The notes: a model not told the origin generated them from the sequence alone. Counted from the stretch's first letter, positions 18,754-26,826 are shown. The stretch is 64,000 nt of DNA from an uncultured Mycoplasmatota bacterium (GCA_946402735.1 CAMIXH010000001.1:175175-239174); one strand, 5' to 3'. Numbers and translations: made by a program.

Positions 18754-19692
18754 TTATGAGTTTAATATTTTTTCAGTATTTTTGAAATTTATTTTAGCTA
18801 TCTTATATAGTTCATCTTTTCCATATTTAGCTACTATCTTTTTACCAATTTCATCAACTTTATCACTAGCGCCTTTTAGAATAGTAACACCATATTTTTC
18901 TGATAATTTATCCATTTCTTGTAAGAATAAATATCTACTTATAACACTACCAGCTGCTACACTTAAATGTTTACTTTCACCTTTAGTTAGGAAAGTAATC
19001 TTAGTTACTTTTTCTGTTATACCTTCTTGTTTTAAATAACTAAAATAACTTCTAGGACTAGTAAATTGATCTATTATTATTTTATGATAAGAAAATCCTT
19101 TATTAGATAATTCATATAATACTTTATTATGAAGTATTGTTTTAATCTTATTCATATTAAAACCTTTACTAGTTAATTCATTAAATTTAGGATTAGATAG
19201 AGTGAATGTTACATATGGTATTTTTTTCATAAGTATTGGAGCATCTCTTCTAATTTTATCATCTGTCATTTTTTTAGAGTCCATTATTTTTAAATCTTCA
19301 AGAAGTTTTCTTGTTTCTTTTGTAACAAGAGTAGCTGTTACAATAATAGGTCCAAAATAATCTCCTGTTCCAACTTCATCACTACCAATAGCATCATAAT
19401 AGTAATAAGTTTTATCATTTATCTTAGCATCTTTTTCTTCTATTTCTTGATCTATATTTCTATTATTAAAATGGCTTTCTAAATCTTTCCACATGTTAGC
19501 TTCTATATCAGCTCCAATTCCTTGGAACATTACTTTTCCACTTTCATATAGAGTAGTGACACAATCATAATCTTTAACTTGAAAAACAGAATATGGGGGT
19601 TTTCCTGTAACCATATCCTTATAGTAATCAATCATTTGTGCTTTGATATTATCGCTAACTTTAAACACTATAGTTTTTTGTTTGTTATCCAT
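18754..19692 (-). CDS. rnhC: Ribonuclease HIII
   Basis: RNase HIII removes RNA from RNA-DNA hybrids. It has an N-terminal TBP-like substrate-binding domain (~1-80) and the catalytic domain starting with DAIGSDEVGTGD (first acidic pair), KIIIDQF (third acid) and the AAGSVISRY helix. The ATG at 19692 is preferred since GGTGA lies 8 bases upstream on the minus strand; a TTG at 19707 precedes that site. It is transcribed away from the next unit. Confidence 0.93.
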   Translation of the reverse strand: MDNKQKTIVFKVSDNIKAQMIDYYKDMVTGKPPYSVFQVKDYDCVTTLYESGKVMFQGIGADIEANMWKDLESHFNNRNIDQEIEEKDAKINDKTYYYYDAIGSDEVGTGDYFGPIIVTATLVTKETRKLLEDLKIMDSKKMTDDKIRRDAPILMKKIPYVTFTLSNPKFNELTSKGFNMNKIKTILHNKVLYELSNKGFSYHKIIIDQFTSPRSYFSYLKQEGITEKVTKITFLTKGESKHLSVAAGSVISRYLFLQEMDKLSEKYGVTILKGASDKVDEIGKKIVAKYGKDELYKIAKINFKNTEKILNS

Positions 19693-19711
19693 AATAATTT
19701 TCACCAATAAT

Positions 19712-19720
19712 ATTTTAACA
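19712..19720 (-). promoter_or_regulatory. rnhC extended -10 promoter
   Basis: On the minus strand TGTTAAAAT (TG, one base, TAAAAT) lies about 20 bases ahead of the chosen ATG. Confidence 0.55.
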
Positions 19721-19749
19721 TATTATTTAATAATTATCTATTAAAAGTA

Positions 19750-19758
19750 TGCTATAAT
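19750..19758 (+). promoter_or_regulatory. Extended -10 promoter of the tRNA-like leader
   Basis: TGCTATAAT (TG at 19750-19751, TATAAT at 19753-19758). The predicted transcription start, about 7 bases later, falls at the first base of the tRNA-like element. Confidence 0.6.
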
Positions 19759-19765
19759 ATAATTA

Positions 19766-19837
19766 GAAGTGAGTAGTTTAAGAGTGAAAATGCTTTTATA
19801 TATTAAAGAGATATAGGTTGAAATCCTATTCGCTTCC
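19766..19837 (+). ncRNA. tRNA-like structured element (leader or decayed tRNA)
   Basis: A 72-base stretch folds as a cloverleaf of tRNA length. Acceptor-like stem: GAAGTGA (19766-19772) with TCGCTTC (19830-19836), 7 pairs including one T-G. T-arm-like stem: ATAGG/CCTAT with loop TTGAAAT (19813-19829). D-arm-like stem: GTTT/AAAT (19776-19779, 19788-19791) with loop AAGAGTGA. The anticodon-arm-like hairpin (19793-19809) is weak, with a C-A mismatch and loop ATATATT. Defects against a working tRNA: no GG in the D loop, G instead of C at position 56, no CCA and a pyrimidine 3' of the anticodon. It lies between a promoter and a small ORF 20 bases downstream. Confidence 0.45.
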
Positions 19838-19856
19838 ATTAGTAAGGAGAATAAAA

Positions 19857-20147
19857 ATGAAAAAAGTAATTGGAGTTATATTATTTTTAGTCTTTTTATA
19901 TGGTGTATATATTGGAGTTGAAACATATAGAATTCAAAGTGAACCCGAACTAGTAAAACCATTAATTTTATTAGAGGCACACACTACTCCAGAAAAGATG
20001 ACATTCAAAGGATTAGGATTCAAATTAATATATCAAATTGATAGAGTAAAGCAAAGTGATGACTTAGAATTAATATCTACTAAGCAATGTGATTTTATTT
20101 TATTTGATGTCTTTACACTTTGGACAAAATATTACAGTAAAGAATAA
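19857..20147 (+). CDS. Small membrane-anchored protein of unknown function
   Basis: A 96-residue protein with one N-terminal hydrophobic helix (about residues 3-20) and a short outside domain ending in a Trp/Tyr-rich tail. I do not recognise a family. The ATG at 19857 follows AAGGAGA at normal spacing; the frame stays open back to a TTG at 19818 inside the tRNA-like element, which is an unlikely start. It is the only gene downstream of the tRNA-like leader in this unit. Confidence 0.65.
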   Translation: MKKVIGVILFLVFLYGVYIGVETYRIQSEPELVKPLILLEAHTTPEKMTFKGLGFKLIYQIDRVKQSDDLELISTKQCDFILFDVFTLWTKYYSKE

Positions 20148-20155
20148 TTATTTTA

Positions 20156-20184
20156 TTGATATTTACCTTTAATTTATGTACAAT
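20156..20184 (+). promoter_or_regulatory. tmk-thyX promoter
   Basis: TTGATA (20156-20161), 17-bp spacer, TACAAT (20179-20184). Predicted start near 20191, giving a leader of about 70 bases with a hairpin and a short ORF. Confidence 0.65.
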
Positions 20185-20203
20185 GAATTTAGAGGTAATA
20201 TTA

Positions 20204-20266
20204 ATGTTAATGAAGAAGAATTTAACATGTTTTACTCATGTTATTTTTTTTAGGAGGAAGCTATGA
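20204..20266 (+). CDS. Possible 20-codon leader ORF overlapping tmk
   Basis: ATG at 20204 follows GAGGT at about 7 bases and opens 20 codons ending in a TGA that shares bases with the tmk ATG (ATGA overlap at 20263-20266). The ORF runs through the leader hairpin. It could couple translation to tmk or act in attenuation, or be chance; there is no amino acid bias that points to a known sensor peptide. Confidence 0.35.
   Translation: MLMKKNLTCFTHVIFFRRKL
20224..20250 (+). terminator. Terminator-like hairpin in the tmk leader
   Basis: AACATG (20224-20229) pairs with CATGTT (20237-20242), followed by A and eight Ts, immediately ahead of the tmk Shine-Dalgarno. It lies downstream of the tmk promoter, so it could attenuate tmk-thyX as well as stop readthrough from the small upstream gene. 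Confidence 0.6.
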
Positions 20267-20997
20267 AAAGAGCAAAAATACTTGTTATTGAAGGTACTGA
20301 TGGAAGTGGAAAGGAGACTCAAAGTAAAAGACTTTTAGAGCATTTACAGTCAGAAGGATTAAGAGTAAAAAGTTTCTCATTTCCAATATATAATACACCA
20401 ACAGGTAGGATAGTTGGGGGGCCTTATTTAGGTAAGCCTGAAATAGGTGAATCATATTTTCCTGAAACAAGCGCTAATGTAGATCCTCTAGTTAGTAGTT
20501 TATATTACGCTGCTGATAGAAGATATAATTTTCTAAGTGAAATAGAAGAAGAAATATATAAGAATGATATTATTATTTTAGATAGATATGTCACTAGTAA
20601 CATGGGACATCAAGCTAGTAAAGCTAAAACTAAAAAAGAAAGAGACAGAATATTAAAATTTATAGATACTTTAGAATTTGATTTATGTGAATTACCAAGA
20701 CCAGATAAAGTTATATTTTTGCACATGCCATTTGAAGCAGCAAGAGAATTAAGAAAGAGTAGAACTGCTGGAGATGGTAATGAAAATTCAGAAAGTCATT
20801 TAAGACATGCTGAAAAAAACTATGTTGAAATAGCTAAGATATATAACTGGCATTATATAAACTGTATTAAGAGTAAAAAATATACTAATATTGGTGATAT
20901 AAAATCAATAGAAGAAATAAGCAATGAAATTAATGGGGTAGTAACTTCACTCTTAGAAGAAAAGTGTGAAGCTATACATAGATTAACAAGGTTTTAG
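20263..20997 (+). CDS. tmk: Thymidylate kinase
   Basis: It phosphorylates dTMP to dTDP. Walker A GTDGSGKETQ is at residues ~11-20, the DRY motif sits in IIILDRYVTSN, and a LID region follows ~GDGNENSESH. At 244 residues it is longer than the ~210-residue Bacillus enzyme and has large-lobe features seen in several anaerobe Tmk proteins. The partner gene thyX follows by 11 bases, so dTMP synthesis and phosphorylation are encoded together. AGGAGG precedes the ATG. Confidence 0.88.
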   Translation: MKRAKILVIEGTDGSGKETQSKRLLEHLQSEGLRVKSFSFPIYNTPTGRIVGGPYLGKPEIGESYFPETSANVDPLVSSLYYAADRRYNFLSEIEEEIYKNDIIILDRYVTSNMGHQASKAKTKKERDRILKFIDTLEFDLCELPRPDKVIFLHMPFEAARELRKSRTAGDGNENSESHLRHAEKNYVEIAKIYNWHYINCIKSKKYTNIGDIKSIEEISNEINGVVTSLLEEKCEAIHRLTRF

Positions 20998-21008
20998 GAG
21001 GTAATAGA

Positions 21009-21680
21009 ATGGAAATAATAAAACCATGGATTAAAGTAGAAAACTATGATCCAAAGAAGATTTTAAAAAGTATTGAAAAAGCATGTAGAACATGCTATCG
21101 TTCAGAAAATTTGATTACAGAAGATAGTTACAAACAATTACTTAGAAATTGTATTACTAGAGGTCATGAATCAATATTAGAACATGAAAAAGTAACAGTA
21201 AGAATAAAATGTGATATTGGTTTCTACAAAGATATAACAAGACATAGAGCTGGTACTGCATTTTCAATTGAATCAACAAGATATTGTAATTATGGGAAAA
21301 ATAAATTTGGAAATAATATAAAGTTTATTGATCCAGTATTTATTGAAGATAAAAACAATTATAAAATATGGAAAAAAACCATGGAAATGATTGAAAAGAA
21401 TTATTTGAAAATGGGTGAGAATGGAGCTAAACCAGACGAACTTAGAATGATGTTACCACATTCAACTGCTGCTGAAGTAACTATGTCATGCAATATGAGA
21501 GAATGGAAACATATACTAGAACTTAGATGCTCTAAAATGGTTCATCCATCTATTAGACAAATACTAATTCCATTATTATTAAAGTTTAAAAAAGATTTTC
21601 CTGAGATATATGAAAATGTACCATATGATGAAGATTTTCCAAAAGAGTGGTATGCTAAATTAACAATTGATAAAGAATAG
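21009..21680 (+). CDS. thyX: Flavin-dependent thymidylate synthase ThyX
   Basis: ThyX makes dTMP from dUMP using methylene-THF, FAD and NADPH, without producing dihydrofolate. The ThyX signature is visible as RHRAGTAFSIESTRY (~residues 79-93), and the 223-residue length is normal. It shares an operon with tmk, and glyA for one-carbon supply lies 14 kb away. No thyA was seen in this window. Confidence 0.94.
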   Translation: MEIIKPWIKVENYDPKKILKSIEKACRTCYRSENLITEDSYKQLLRNCITRGHESILEHEKVTVRIKCDIGFYKDITRHRAGTAFSIESTRYCNYGKNKFGNNIKFIDPVFIEDKNNYKIWKKTMEMIEKNYLKMGENGAKPDELRMMLPHSTAAEVTMSCNMREWKHILELRCSKMVHPSIRQILIPLLLKFKKDFPEIYENVPYDEDFPKEWYAKLTIDKE

Positions 21681-21700
21681 AGAGAAATCTCTATTTTTAT
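21677..21700 (+). terminator. Terminator after thyX
   Basis: ATAGAGA (21677-21683) pairs with TCTCTAT (21688-21694) around a 4-base loop, then a T-run; the stop codon is in the stem. Confidence 0.8.
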
Positions 21701-21758
21701 TATGTAATGTTTACACTTTTATATGTATAAATAATTTACATTTATCTAGTTAATACTA

Positions 21759-21764
21759 TATAAT
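21759..21764 (+). promoter_or_regulatory. ftsW -10 element with very short predicted leader
   Basis: A perfect TATAAT ends 12 bases before the ftsW ATG; the predicted start leaves about 5 bases of leader and no Shine-Dalgarno. Confidence 0.5.
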
Positions 21765-21776
21765 TATTATGATAAT

Positions 21777-22964
21777 ATGAAGAAGAATGAACCTGGAAAA
21801 CTAGCATCACTAAAATATATGAATAAGTTGATTTTATTTTTGACTTTGTTTTTTTGTGTGGCTGGTGCTTTATTAATATTAGATGCATCTAGTATTTCTT
21901 CTGTACTTGTATATGGTTTTGATACACCATATTATTATTTTGGAAAACAAATGCTATTTATTGGCATTGGACTAGTAATGTCATTTTTCGTTCTATTAGT
22001 AGATACTAAATGGTATAAATTATTTGGATTTTTATTAAGTGTTATTTCAATTGCTTTATTAGGTATTACATTTATTAAAGAAAAAATATTTACATCTGGT
22101 GTTAGTGAAGTTACTTTATCTTTGTTTGGTGGAAGATTTCAACCAGGAGAGTTTTTAAAAGTATTCTTAATAATGTATATGGGTGCTTTTTATGGAATAT
22201 GGGCTAATAAACAGAAAAAAAATCAGTGGTCTTTCTTAATACCATTAATACCTTGTGCTTTTTCATTCTTATTAATTGCTTTAGGTGGTGATTTAGGTAG
22301 TGCAGCTATCATGCTTGCTTTATATGCTTTGGTATTTGTATGTGTACCAACTAAAGAAAAATGGTTTAGGAGATTTAAAAGAATAGCTATTGGCGGATTA
22401 ATACTTTCTGTATTTGCATTAAAATTTGCATATAAAATAATACCTGAATCTACTTTAGAAAGTAGTTACAGATTAAATAGATTTATATATACTAATCCAT
22501 GTGATAGATATGAAGAAAACTCAGGATATCAAGTGTGTAATGGATATATTGCAATAGATAATGGTGGATTACTTGGAGTAGGTCCTGGTAAATCAGTACA
22601 AAAATATATGTATTTACCAGCTAGTCATACTGACTTTATATTCCCAATAGTTGTAGAAGAATTAGGTGCAATAGTTGGGGTAGTAATAATACTTGCATAT
22701 ATGTGGTTAATAGCTTTGATATTTAAAGTTGCATTGAAAACTAAAAACTTACAAAATTCAATCATATGTTATGGTATAGCAATATACTTTATGTTACATA
22801 TATTTGTTAACTTAGGAGGAGTACTTGGAATAATACCATTAACTGGTGTCCCACTTCCATTCTTAAGTTATGGTGGAAGCTTTTGTATAACAGTTCTTTG
22901 TTCATTTGCTATAGTACAAAGAATTCATATAGAAAATGAGATAGAAAGGCATAAAAATGCTTGA
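21777..22964 (+). CDS. ftsW: FtsW/RodA/SpoVE-family peptidoglycan glycosyltransferase
   Basis: A polytopic SEDS protein (about ten membrane helices, 395 residues) that polymerises lipid II, working with a class B PBP. Family signatures are present: FQPGEFLK after the first half and LTGVPLPFLSYGGS near the C-terminus. A large outside loop is between helices 7 and 8. FtsW is preferred over RodA by motif flavour, but the two cannot be firmly separated here. There is no Shine-Dalgarno before the ATG at 21777. Confidence 0.88.
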   Translation: MKKNEPGKLASLKYMNKLILFLTLFFCVAGALLILDASSISSVLVYGFDTPYYYFGKQMLFIGIGLVMSFFVLLVDTKWYKLFGFLLSVISIALLGITFIKEKIFTSGVSEVTLSLFGGRFQPGEFLKVFLIMYMGAFYGIWANKQKKNQWSFLIPLIPCAFSFLLIALGGDLGSAAIMLALYALVFVCVPTKEKWFRRFKRIAIGGLILSVFALKFAYKIIPESTLESSYRLNRFIYTNPCDRYEENSGYQVCNGYIAIDNGGLLGVGPGKSVQKYMYLPASHTDFIFPIVVEELGAIVGVVIILAYMWLIALIFKVALKTKNLQNSIICYGIAIYFMLHIFVNLGGVLGIIPLTGVPLPFLSYGGSFCITVLCSFAIVQRIHIENEIERHKNA

Positions 22965-22980
22965 TATCTTCTTTTTTTTG

Positions 22981-22989
22981 TGTTATTAT
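22981..22989 (+). promoter_or_regulatory. rplS extended -10 promoter
   Basis: TGTTATTAT (TG, one base, TATTAT) just before the L19 leader structure; the predicted start is near the first leader stem base. Confidence 0.5.
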
Positions 22990-22994
22990 CATAT

Positions 22995-23035
22995 TGCTTA
23001 ATCCGATGCATTATTATGTATGATTAAATAAAGCA
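22995..23035 (+). promoter_or_regulatory. L19-type ribosomal protein leader
   Basis: Nested stems TGCTT/AAGCA (22995-22999 with 23031-23035), AATC/GATT and ATGCAT/ATGTAT (one G-T) enclose a TATT loop. The position directly ahead of rplS and the nested shape resemble the Firmicutes L19 leader that mediates autoregulation. A match to the Rfam model was not tested. Confidence 0.55.
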
Positions 23036-23053
23036 CAAAGGAGGAAGAGTCGT

Positions 23054-23392
23054 ATGAATTTAATCGATAAGATTAATAAGAAACAAATCAACCCAAATGT
23101 TCCTGAATTTCAAGTAGGAGATACAGTTAGAGTTGATGTTAAAATCGTAGAAGGAAAAAGAGAAAGAATTCAAGCTTTTGAAGGAATAGTAACTGCTCGT
23201 AAAGGTGGAAGTGTATCTGAAACATTTACAGTTAGAAAGAAAAGTGGAAGCGTAGGAATCAACAGAGTATTCCCAGTAAATAGTCCACTAATTGATAAAA
23301 TTACTGTTGTTAAAAAAGGAAAAGTAAGAAGAGCTAAACTTAACTTCTTAAAGAGTTTAACAGGAAGTTTTAAAATTAAAGAAAGAAATTAG
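23054..23392 (+). CDS. rplS: 50S ribosomal protein L19
   Basis: The 112-residue protein matches L19, including [18 protein letters not shown] and GVNRVFPV-like segments. L19 sits at the 30S-50S interface. AAGGAGG precedes the ATG and the gene is transcribed alone between its leader and terminator, which fits autoregulation. Confidence 0.97.
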   Translation: MNLIDKINKKQINPNVPEFQVGDTVRVDVKIVEGKRERIQAFEGIVTARKGGSVSETFTVRKKSGSVGINRVFPVNSPLIDKITVVKKGKVRRAKLNFLKSLTGSFKIKERN

Positions 23393-23410
23393 GTTTATAC
23401 CTAATTTTTT
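23386..23410 (+). terminator. Terminator after rplS
   Basis: A 9-bp stem (23386-23394 with 23399-23407) with TTAT loop and a following T-run; the stop codon lies in the stem. Confidence 0.85.
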
Positions 23411-23431
23411 ACTATAAGAAAGGAAAAAGAA

Positions 23432-23989
23432 GTGAAAAAAGTCTGGGATGCAATAAAAGATTATGTTTATATAGTTATTGCTGTTATATTAATTAGAACT
23501 TTTTTAGTAACGCCTGCTATTGTAAGTGGTCCAAGTATGGATGATACATTAGAAGATGGACAACTTGTCGTTATTAATAAATTAATATATAGAGTTAGTG
23601 ATATTAAAAGATTTGATATAGTTGTTGTTAACAGTGATACTGGAAATGAAAAGATTATTAAGAGAGTCATTGGTCTTCCTGGTGAAACTATTAAATATGT
23701 CGTTGCATCAGAAAGTGATGGAACTAACAAAGGAGAACTATATATAAATAATGAGTTAGTTAAAGAAGAATTTTTATCAGAAGAAGCATCATCCAAAACA
23801 TGTATAGATGGTACTGCAATTTGTCATGATGGAATAACTTTAGGTGAAGATGAATATTTTGTTATGGGCGATAATAGACCGGTATCAAAAGATAGTAGAT
23901 CTGTTGGAACTTTTAAAAAAGAAAACTTTGTTGGAAGAGTTAAATATAGACTTTATCCATTTAGTAAGTTTGGAAAGATTGATAAGTAA
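23432..23989 (+). CDS. lepB: Signal peptidase I
   Basis: This is the bacterial Ser/Lys type I signal peptidase: one N-terminal membrane helix (~10-28), catalytic Ser in SGPSMDDTL and Lys in KIIKRVIGLPGE, plus MGDNRPVSKDSR near the C-terminus. It is 185 residues and starts with GTG after AAAGGA. It contrasts with the Ser/His SipW-like enzyme at 27.5 kb, so the cell has two types of signal peptidase. Confidence 0.94.
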   Translation: MKKVWDAIKDYVYIVIAVILIRTFLVTPAIVSGPSMDDTLEDGQLVVINKLIYRVSDIKRFDIVVVNSDTGNEKIIKRVIGLPGETIKYVVASESDGTNKGELYINNELVKEEFLSEEASSKTCIDGTAICHDGITLGEDEYFVMGDNRPVSKDSRSVGTFKKENFVGRVKYRLYPFSKFGKIDK

Positions 23990-24016
23990 GAAGATTATAT
24001 AAAATCTTCTTTTTTT
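23988..24016 (+). terminator. Terminator after lepB
   Basis: AAGAAGATT (23988-23996) pairs with AATCTTCTT (24003-24011) and a T-run follows. Confidence 0.8.
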
Positions 24017-24029
24017 ATGTTCGATTTTG

Positions 24030-24038
24030 TGTTAAAAT
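24030..24038 (+). promoter_or_regulatory. nfnA-nfnB extended -10 promoter
   Basis: TGTTAAAAT (TG, one base, TAAAAT at 24033-24038), 24 bases before the nfnA ATG. Confidence 0.55.
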
Positions 24039-24061
24039 CATTATGATAGGATAGGTGTAAT

Positions 24062-24907
24062 ATGTATAAGATTATTTATAACAAAAAATTAAGTTCAGTT
24101 GCGTATGAAATGTGTGTAGAAGCACCTCATGTAATAGAAAAGTGTATTCCAGGACAATTTGCTATTGTTATGGCACAAGAGGATAGTGAGAGAATACCAC
24201 TTACTATATATGACTATGATAAAGAAAAGGGATTATTATATTTAATATATCAAGTAATAGGAGCATCAACATTAGAACTTACTTATGCTAAGAATTACTT
24301 ATATAGTGTAAGTGGTCCACTTGGAAATGCTAATGAAATATGTCAAAATCCAAATAGTTTTAAGGGTAAAAGAATAGTTTATGTAGCAGGAGGAGTAGGT
24401 ATTGCTCCTGTATATCCACAAGTTAAATATTTGAAAGAAAAAGGATTTGATGTTGATGTAGTTTATGGAGCAAGAACTAATGAAATGTTAATTATTAGAA
24501 ATAAACTACAAGAAGTAGCTCGTAAAGTTTTTTATGTTACTGATGATGGATCTTATGGAACAAAAGGATTTGTAACAGAGGTACTTAAAAATAGAATTAA
24601 AAACTATGATATAGTTGTTGCTATTGGACCTGTTATTATGATGAAAAATATTAGTGAATTAACAAAAGAAGCAGGCGTTAAAACTATTGTAAGTATGAAT
24701 CCATTAATGGTAGATGGTAGTGGTATGTGTGGAGCTTGTAGATGTGAAGTTGATGGTAAAAGTAAATTTGCATGTACTGATGGACCTGAATTTGATGGCC
24801 ATAAAGTTAATTTTGATTTAGCTATGAAACGTATGAATATATATAAAGAAGAAGAAAAAGAAAAATTACAAGAAATGGAAAAAAGATTACAAAGTCAAAA
24901 TAAATAG
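24062..24907 (+). CDS. nfnA: NfnA-like FAD/[2Fe-2S] subunit of ferredoxin-NADP transhydrogenase
   Basis: The 281-residue protein belongs to the PyrK/NfnA (SudB) group: an N-terminal FAD-binding barrel, an NAD-binding segment with VAGGVGIAPVYPQ, and a C-terminal [2Fe-2S] cluster site in MCGACRCEVDGKSKFAC plus the DGPEFDGH tail. NfnA with NfnB bifurcates electrons between NADH, reduced ferredoxin and NADP. The nfnB gene starts 16 bases later. A sulfide dehydrogenase role is an alternative for this group. Confidence 0.85.
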   Translation: MYKIIYNKKLSSVAYEMCVEAPHVIEKCIPGQFAIVMAQEDSERIPLTIYDYDKEKGLLYLIYQVIGASTLELTYAKNYLYSVSGPLGNANEICQNPNSFKGKRIVYVAGGVGIAPVYPQVKYLKEKGFDVDVVYGARTNEMLIIRNKLQEVARKVFYVTDDGSYGTKGFVTEVLKNRIKNYDIVVAIGPVIMMKNISELTKEAGVKTIVSMNPLMVDGSGMCGACRCEVDGKSKFACTDGPEFDGHKVNFDLAMKRMNIYKEEEKEKLQEMEKRLQSQNK

Positions 24908-24923
24908 TAAAGGAGAATAAAAT

Positions 24924-26798
24924 ATGAGATGTGATATTTGTGGAAGTGAAAATTCTTATATAAGAGATTGTAAATATACCATTAGTATTAAAAATAAAGA
25001 AGTTACTATTATATGTCAAAAAAGATTTTGTAATGATTGTAACAATGAAATAATAGATGAAAAACTTGAAAAAGAAACACTAAAAAAAGCAGAGAAGAAA
25101 TATACTGAATTATATGGTATTAATAAGAATAAAGTACTTGAACTAAGAAAGAGTTATAATTTATCACAAGAATTATTTTCTAAGATAATAGGGTGCGCTA
25201 AAAAGACTCTTGTTAGTTATGAAAAAGGAACAAGTACTCCTAATGATAATTATGCTAATTTATTTAATATATTAATGTATAAACCCAAAATAATATTAGA
25301 TTTAATTGAAGCAAATAAAGATATGTATACTAAAAAAGAATATGATACTATCATGAAAAAGATAAGATTTGAAAAGAAAGAAGAACCTGTTAAAAAGACA
25401 GAAACTGCTTCTGCTGCAAAAGCTAAAAATACAAATGCTAGAATTAAAGTTAGAGTTCAAAAACCAGAGGTTAGAGTTAATAACTTTGAAGAAGTTGAAT
25501 TTGGACTTACTTATGCTGAAGCACTTAACGAATCTAATAGATGTTTACAATGTAAGAATCCAAGATGTATGAAAGGTTGCCCAGTAAGTATTAGAATACC
25601 TGAATTCATTGCTTGTATTAAACAAGGTAATATTAAGAAAGCTTATGAAATAATAAGTGAATCATCTAATTTACCTGCTATATGTGGTAGAGTTTGTCCA
25701 CAAGAAAAACAATGTGAAAGTATGTGTGTTCAAGGACTTAAGGGTGAAGCAATTGCTATTGGAGCACTTGAAAGATATGTTGCTGATTATGCAATTCAAA
25801 ATCATTTAAAGATTGGAAATGCAAGAGAAAAGAATGGAAAAACTGTGGCAATAGTTGGATCAGGACCTGCTGGACTTACATGTGCTGGTGATTTAGCTAA
25901 AGCTGGATTTGATGTAACAATATATGAAGTATTACATAAAGCTGGTGGAGTTTTAACTTATGGTATACCAGAATTTAGACTTCCAAAATTAATTGTTGAA
26001 AGTCAAGTCGAGTCATTAAAAGAATTAGGAGTAAAAATAGTAACAGATACTCCAATTGGAAATGCTATATCACTTGCTGATTTAAGAAAAAGATTTGATT
26101 ATGTATTTATTAGTAGTGGAGCTGGTCTTCCTAAATTTATGGGTATCAAAGGAGAGAGTGCTAATGAAGTATTCTCTGCAAATGAAATACTTACTAGAAT
26201 TAACTTAATGAAATCATATCAACCAGGAAGTAAAACACCAATCAAAAAAGCTAGAAAAGCATTTGTTATTGGTGGTGGAAATGTTGCAATGGATGCTGTT
26301 AGAAGTTTAAAACGTTTAGGAATAGATGCTCATCTTATGTATAGAAGAAGTATGGAAGAACTTCCTGCTAGAAAAGTTGAAGTTGAACATGCTTTAGAAG
26401 AAGGAGTTAAATTTGATTTACTTCAAACACCTGTTGAAATATTAACAAATGAAAATAATAGTGTTATTGGAATTAATGTTGTTAATATGAAACTAGGAGA
26501 AGTAGGTGAAGATGGAAGAAGAAGTGTAACTGAAAATCCAAAATCATTACATATGGTAAAATGTGACATGATTGTTATGGCACTTGGAACAAGTCCAAAT
26601 CATGAAGCACTAAAGAATAGTCAAATAGTATTAACAGATAGAGGATTAATTCAAGTTGAAGGCACTAAGACTTCATTAAAGAACGTATATGCAGGAGGAG
26701 ATGCTGTAACTGGATCAGCTACAGTAATCTTAGCTATGGAAGCAGGAAAAAATGCTGCTAAAGAAATTATGGCTCATGCAAAAGTAAAAAACTTGTAA
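24924..26798 (+). CDS. NfnB/GltD-like oxidoreductase with N-terminal MqsA-like zinc finger and HTH
   Basis: Residues 1-120 resemble MqsA-type antitoxins: a zinc finger with C3, C6, C36 and C39, then an XRE helix-turn-helix (~65-115, with LRKSYNLSQELF and SYEKGTSTPN). A Lys/Ala-rich linker (~145-172) joins a complete NfnB: N-terminal cysteines RCLQCKNPRCMKGCP for Fe-S clusters, FAD site VAIVGSGPAGLTC (~308), NADPH site FVIGGGNVAMDA and the terminal AGGDAVTG. Stand-alone NfnB is ~465 residues; this is 624. The linker has no stop and no internal Met with a Shine-Dalgarno, so a real fusion is likely. A redox-responsive DNA-binding role is inference. Confidence 0.85.
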   Translation: MRCDICGSENSYIRDCKYTISIKNKEVTIICQKRFCNDCNNEIIDEKLEKETLKKAEKKYTELYGINKNKVLELRKSYNLSQELFSKIIGCAKKTLVSYEKGTSTPNDNYANLFNILMYKPKIILDLIEANKDMYTKKEYDTIMKKIRFEKKEEPVKKTETASAAKAKNTNARIKVRVQKPEVRVNNFEEVEFGLTYAEALNESNRCLQCKNPRCMKGCPVSIRIPEFIACIKQGNIKKAYEIISESSNLPAICGRVCPQEKQCESMCVQGLKGEAIAIGALERYVADYAIQNHLKIGNAREKNGKTVAIVGSGPAGLTCAGDLAKAGFDVTIYEVLHKAGGVLTYGIPEFRLPKLIVESQVESLKELGVKIVTDTPIGNAISLADLRKRFDYVFISSGAGLPKFMGIKGESANEVFSANEILTRINLMKSYQPGSKTPIKKARKAFVIGGGNVAMDAVRSLKRLGIDAHLMYRRSMEELPARKVEVEHALEEGVKFDLLQTPVEILTNENNSVIGINVVNMKLGEVGEDGRRSVTENPKSLHMVKCDMIVMALGTSPNHEALKNSQIVLTDRGLIQVEGTKTSLKNVYAGGDAVTGSATVILAMEAGKNAAKEIMAHAKVKNL

Positions 26799-26826
26799 AA
26801 AACAGAAATAGGTTTACAGTATTTTA

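Noticed and set aside
19766..19837. Calling this a functional tRNA gene
   Set aside because: The arms fit in spacing, but the D-loop GG, T-loop C56, CCA end and a stable anticodon stem are missing. I list it only as tRNA-like.
23467..23796. 109-codon minus-strand ORF inside lepB
   Set aside because: It is antisense to the catalytic motifs of lepB and has no start context.
24924..25400. An MqsRA toxin-antitoxin system
   Set aside because: There is no toxin gene and the MqsA-like part is fused in frame to an oxidoreductase.
25369..25572. A frameshift as explanation of the MqsA-NfnB fusion
   Set aside because: The main frame is continuous and both sides align in that frame; the +1 open stretch here is only Lys/Leu-rich shadow coding.
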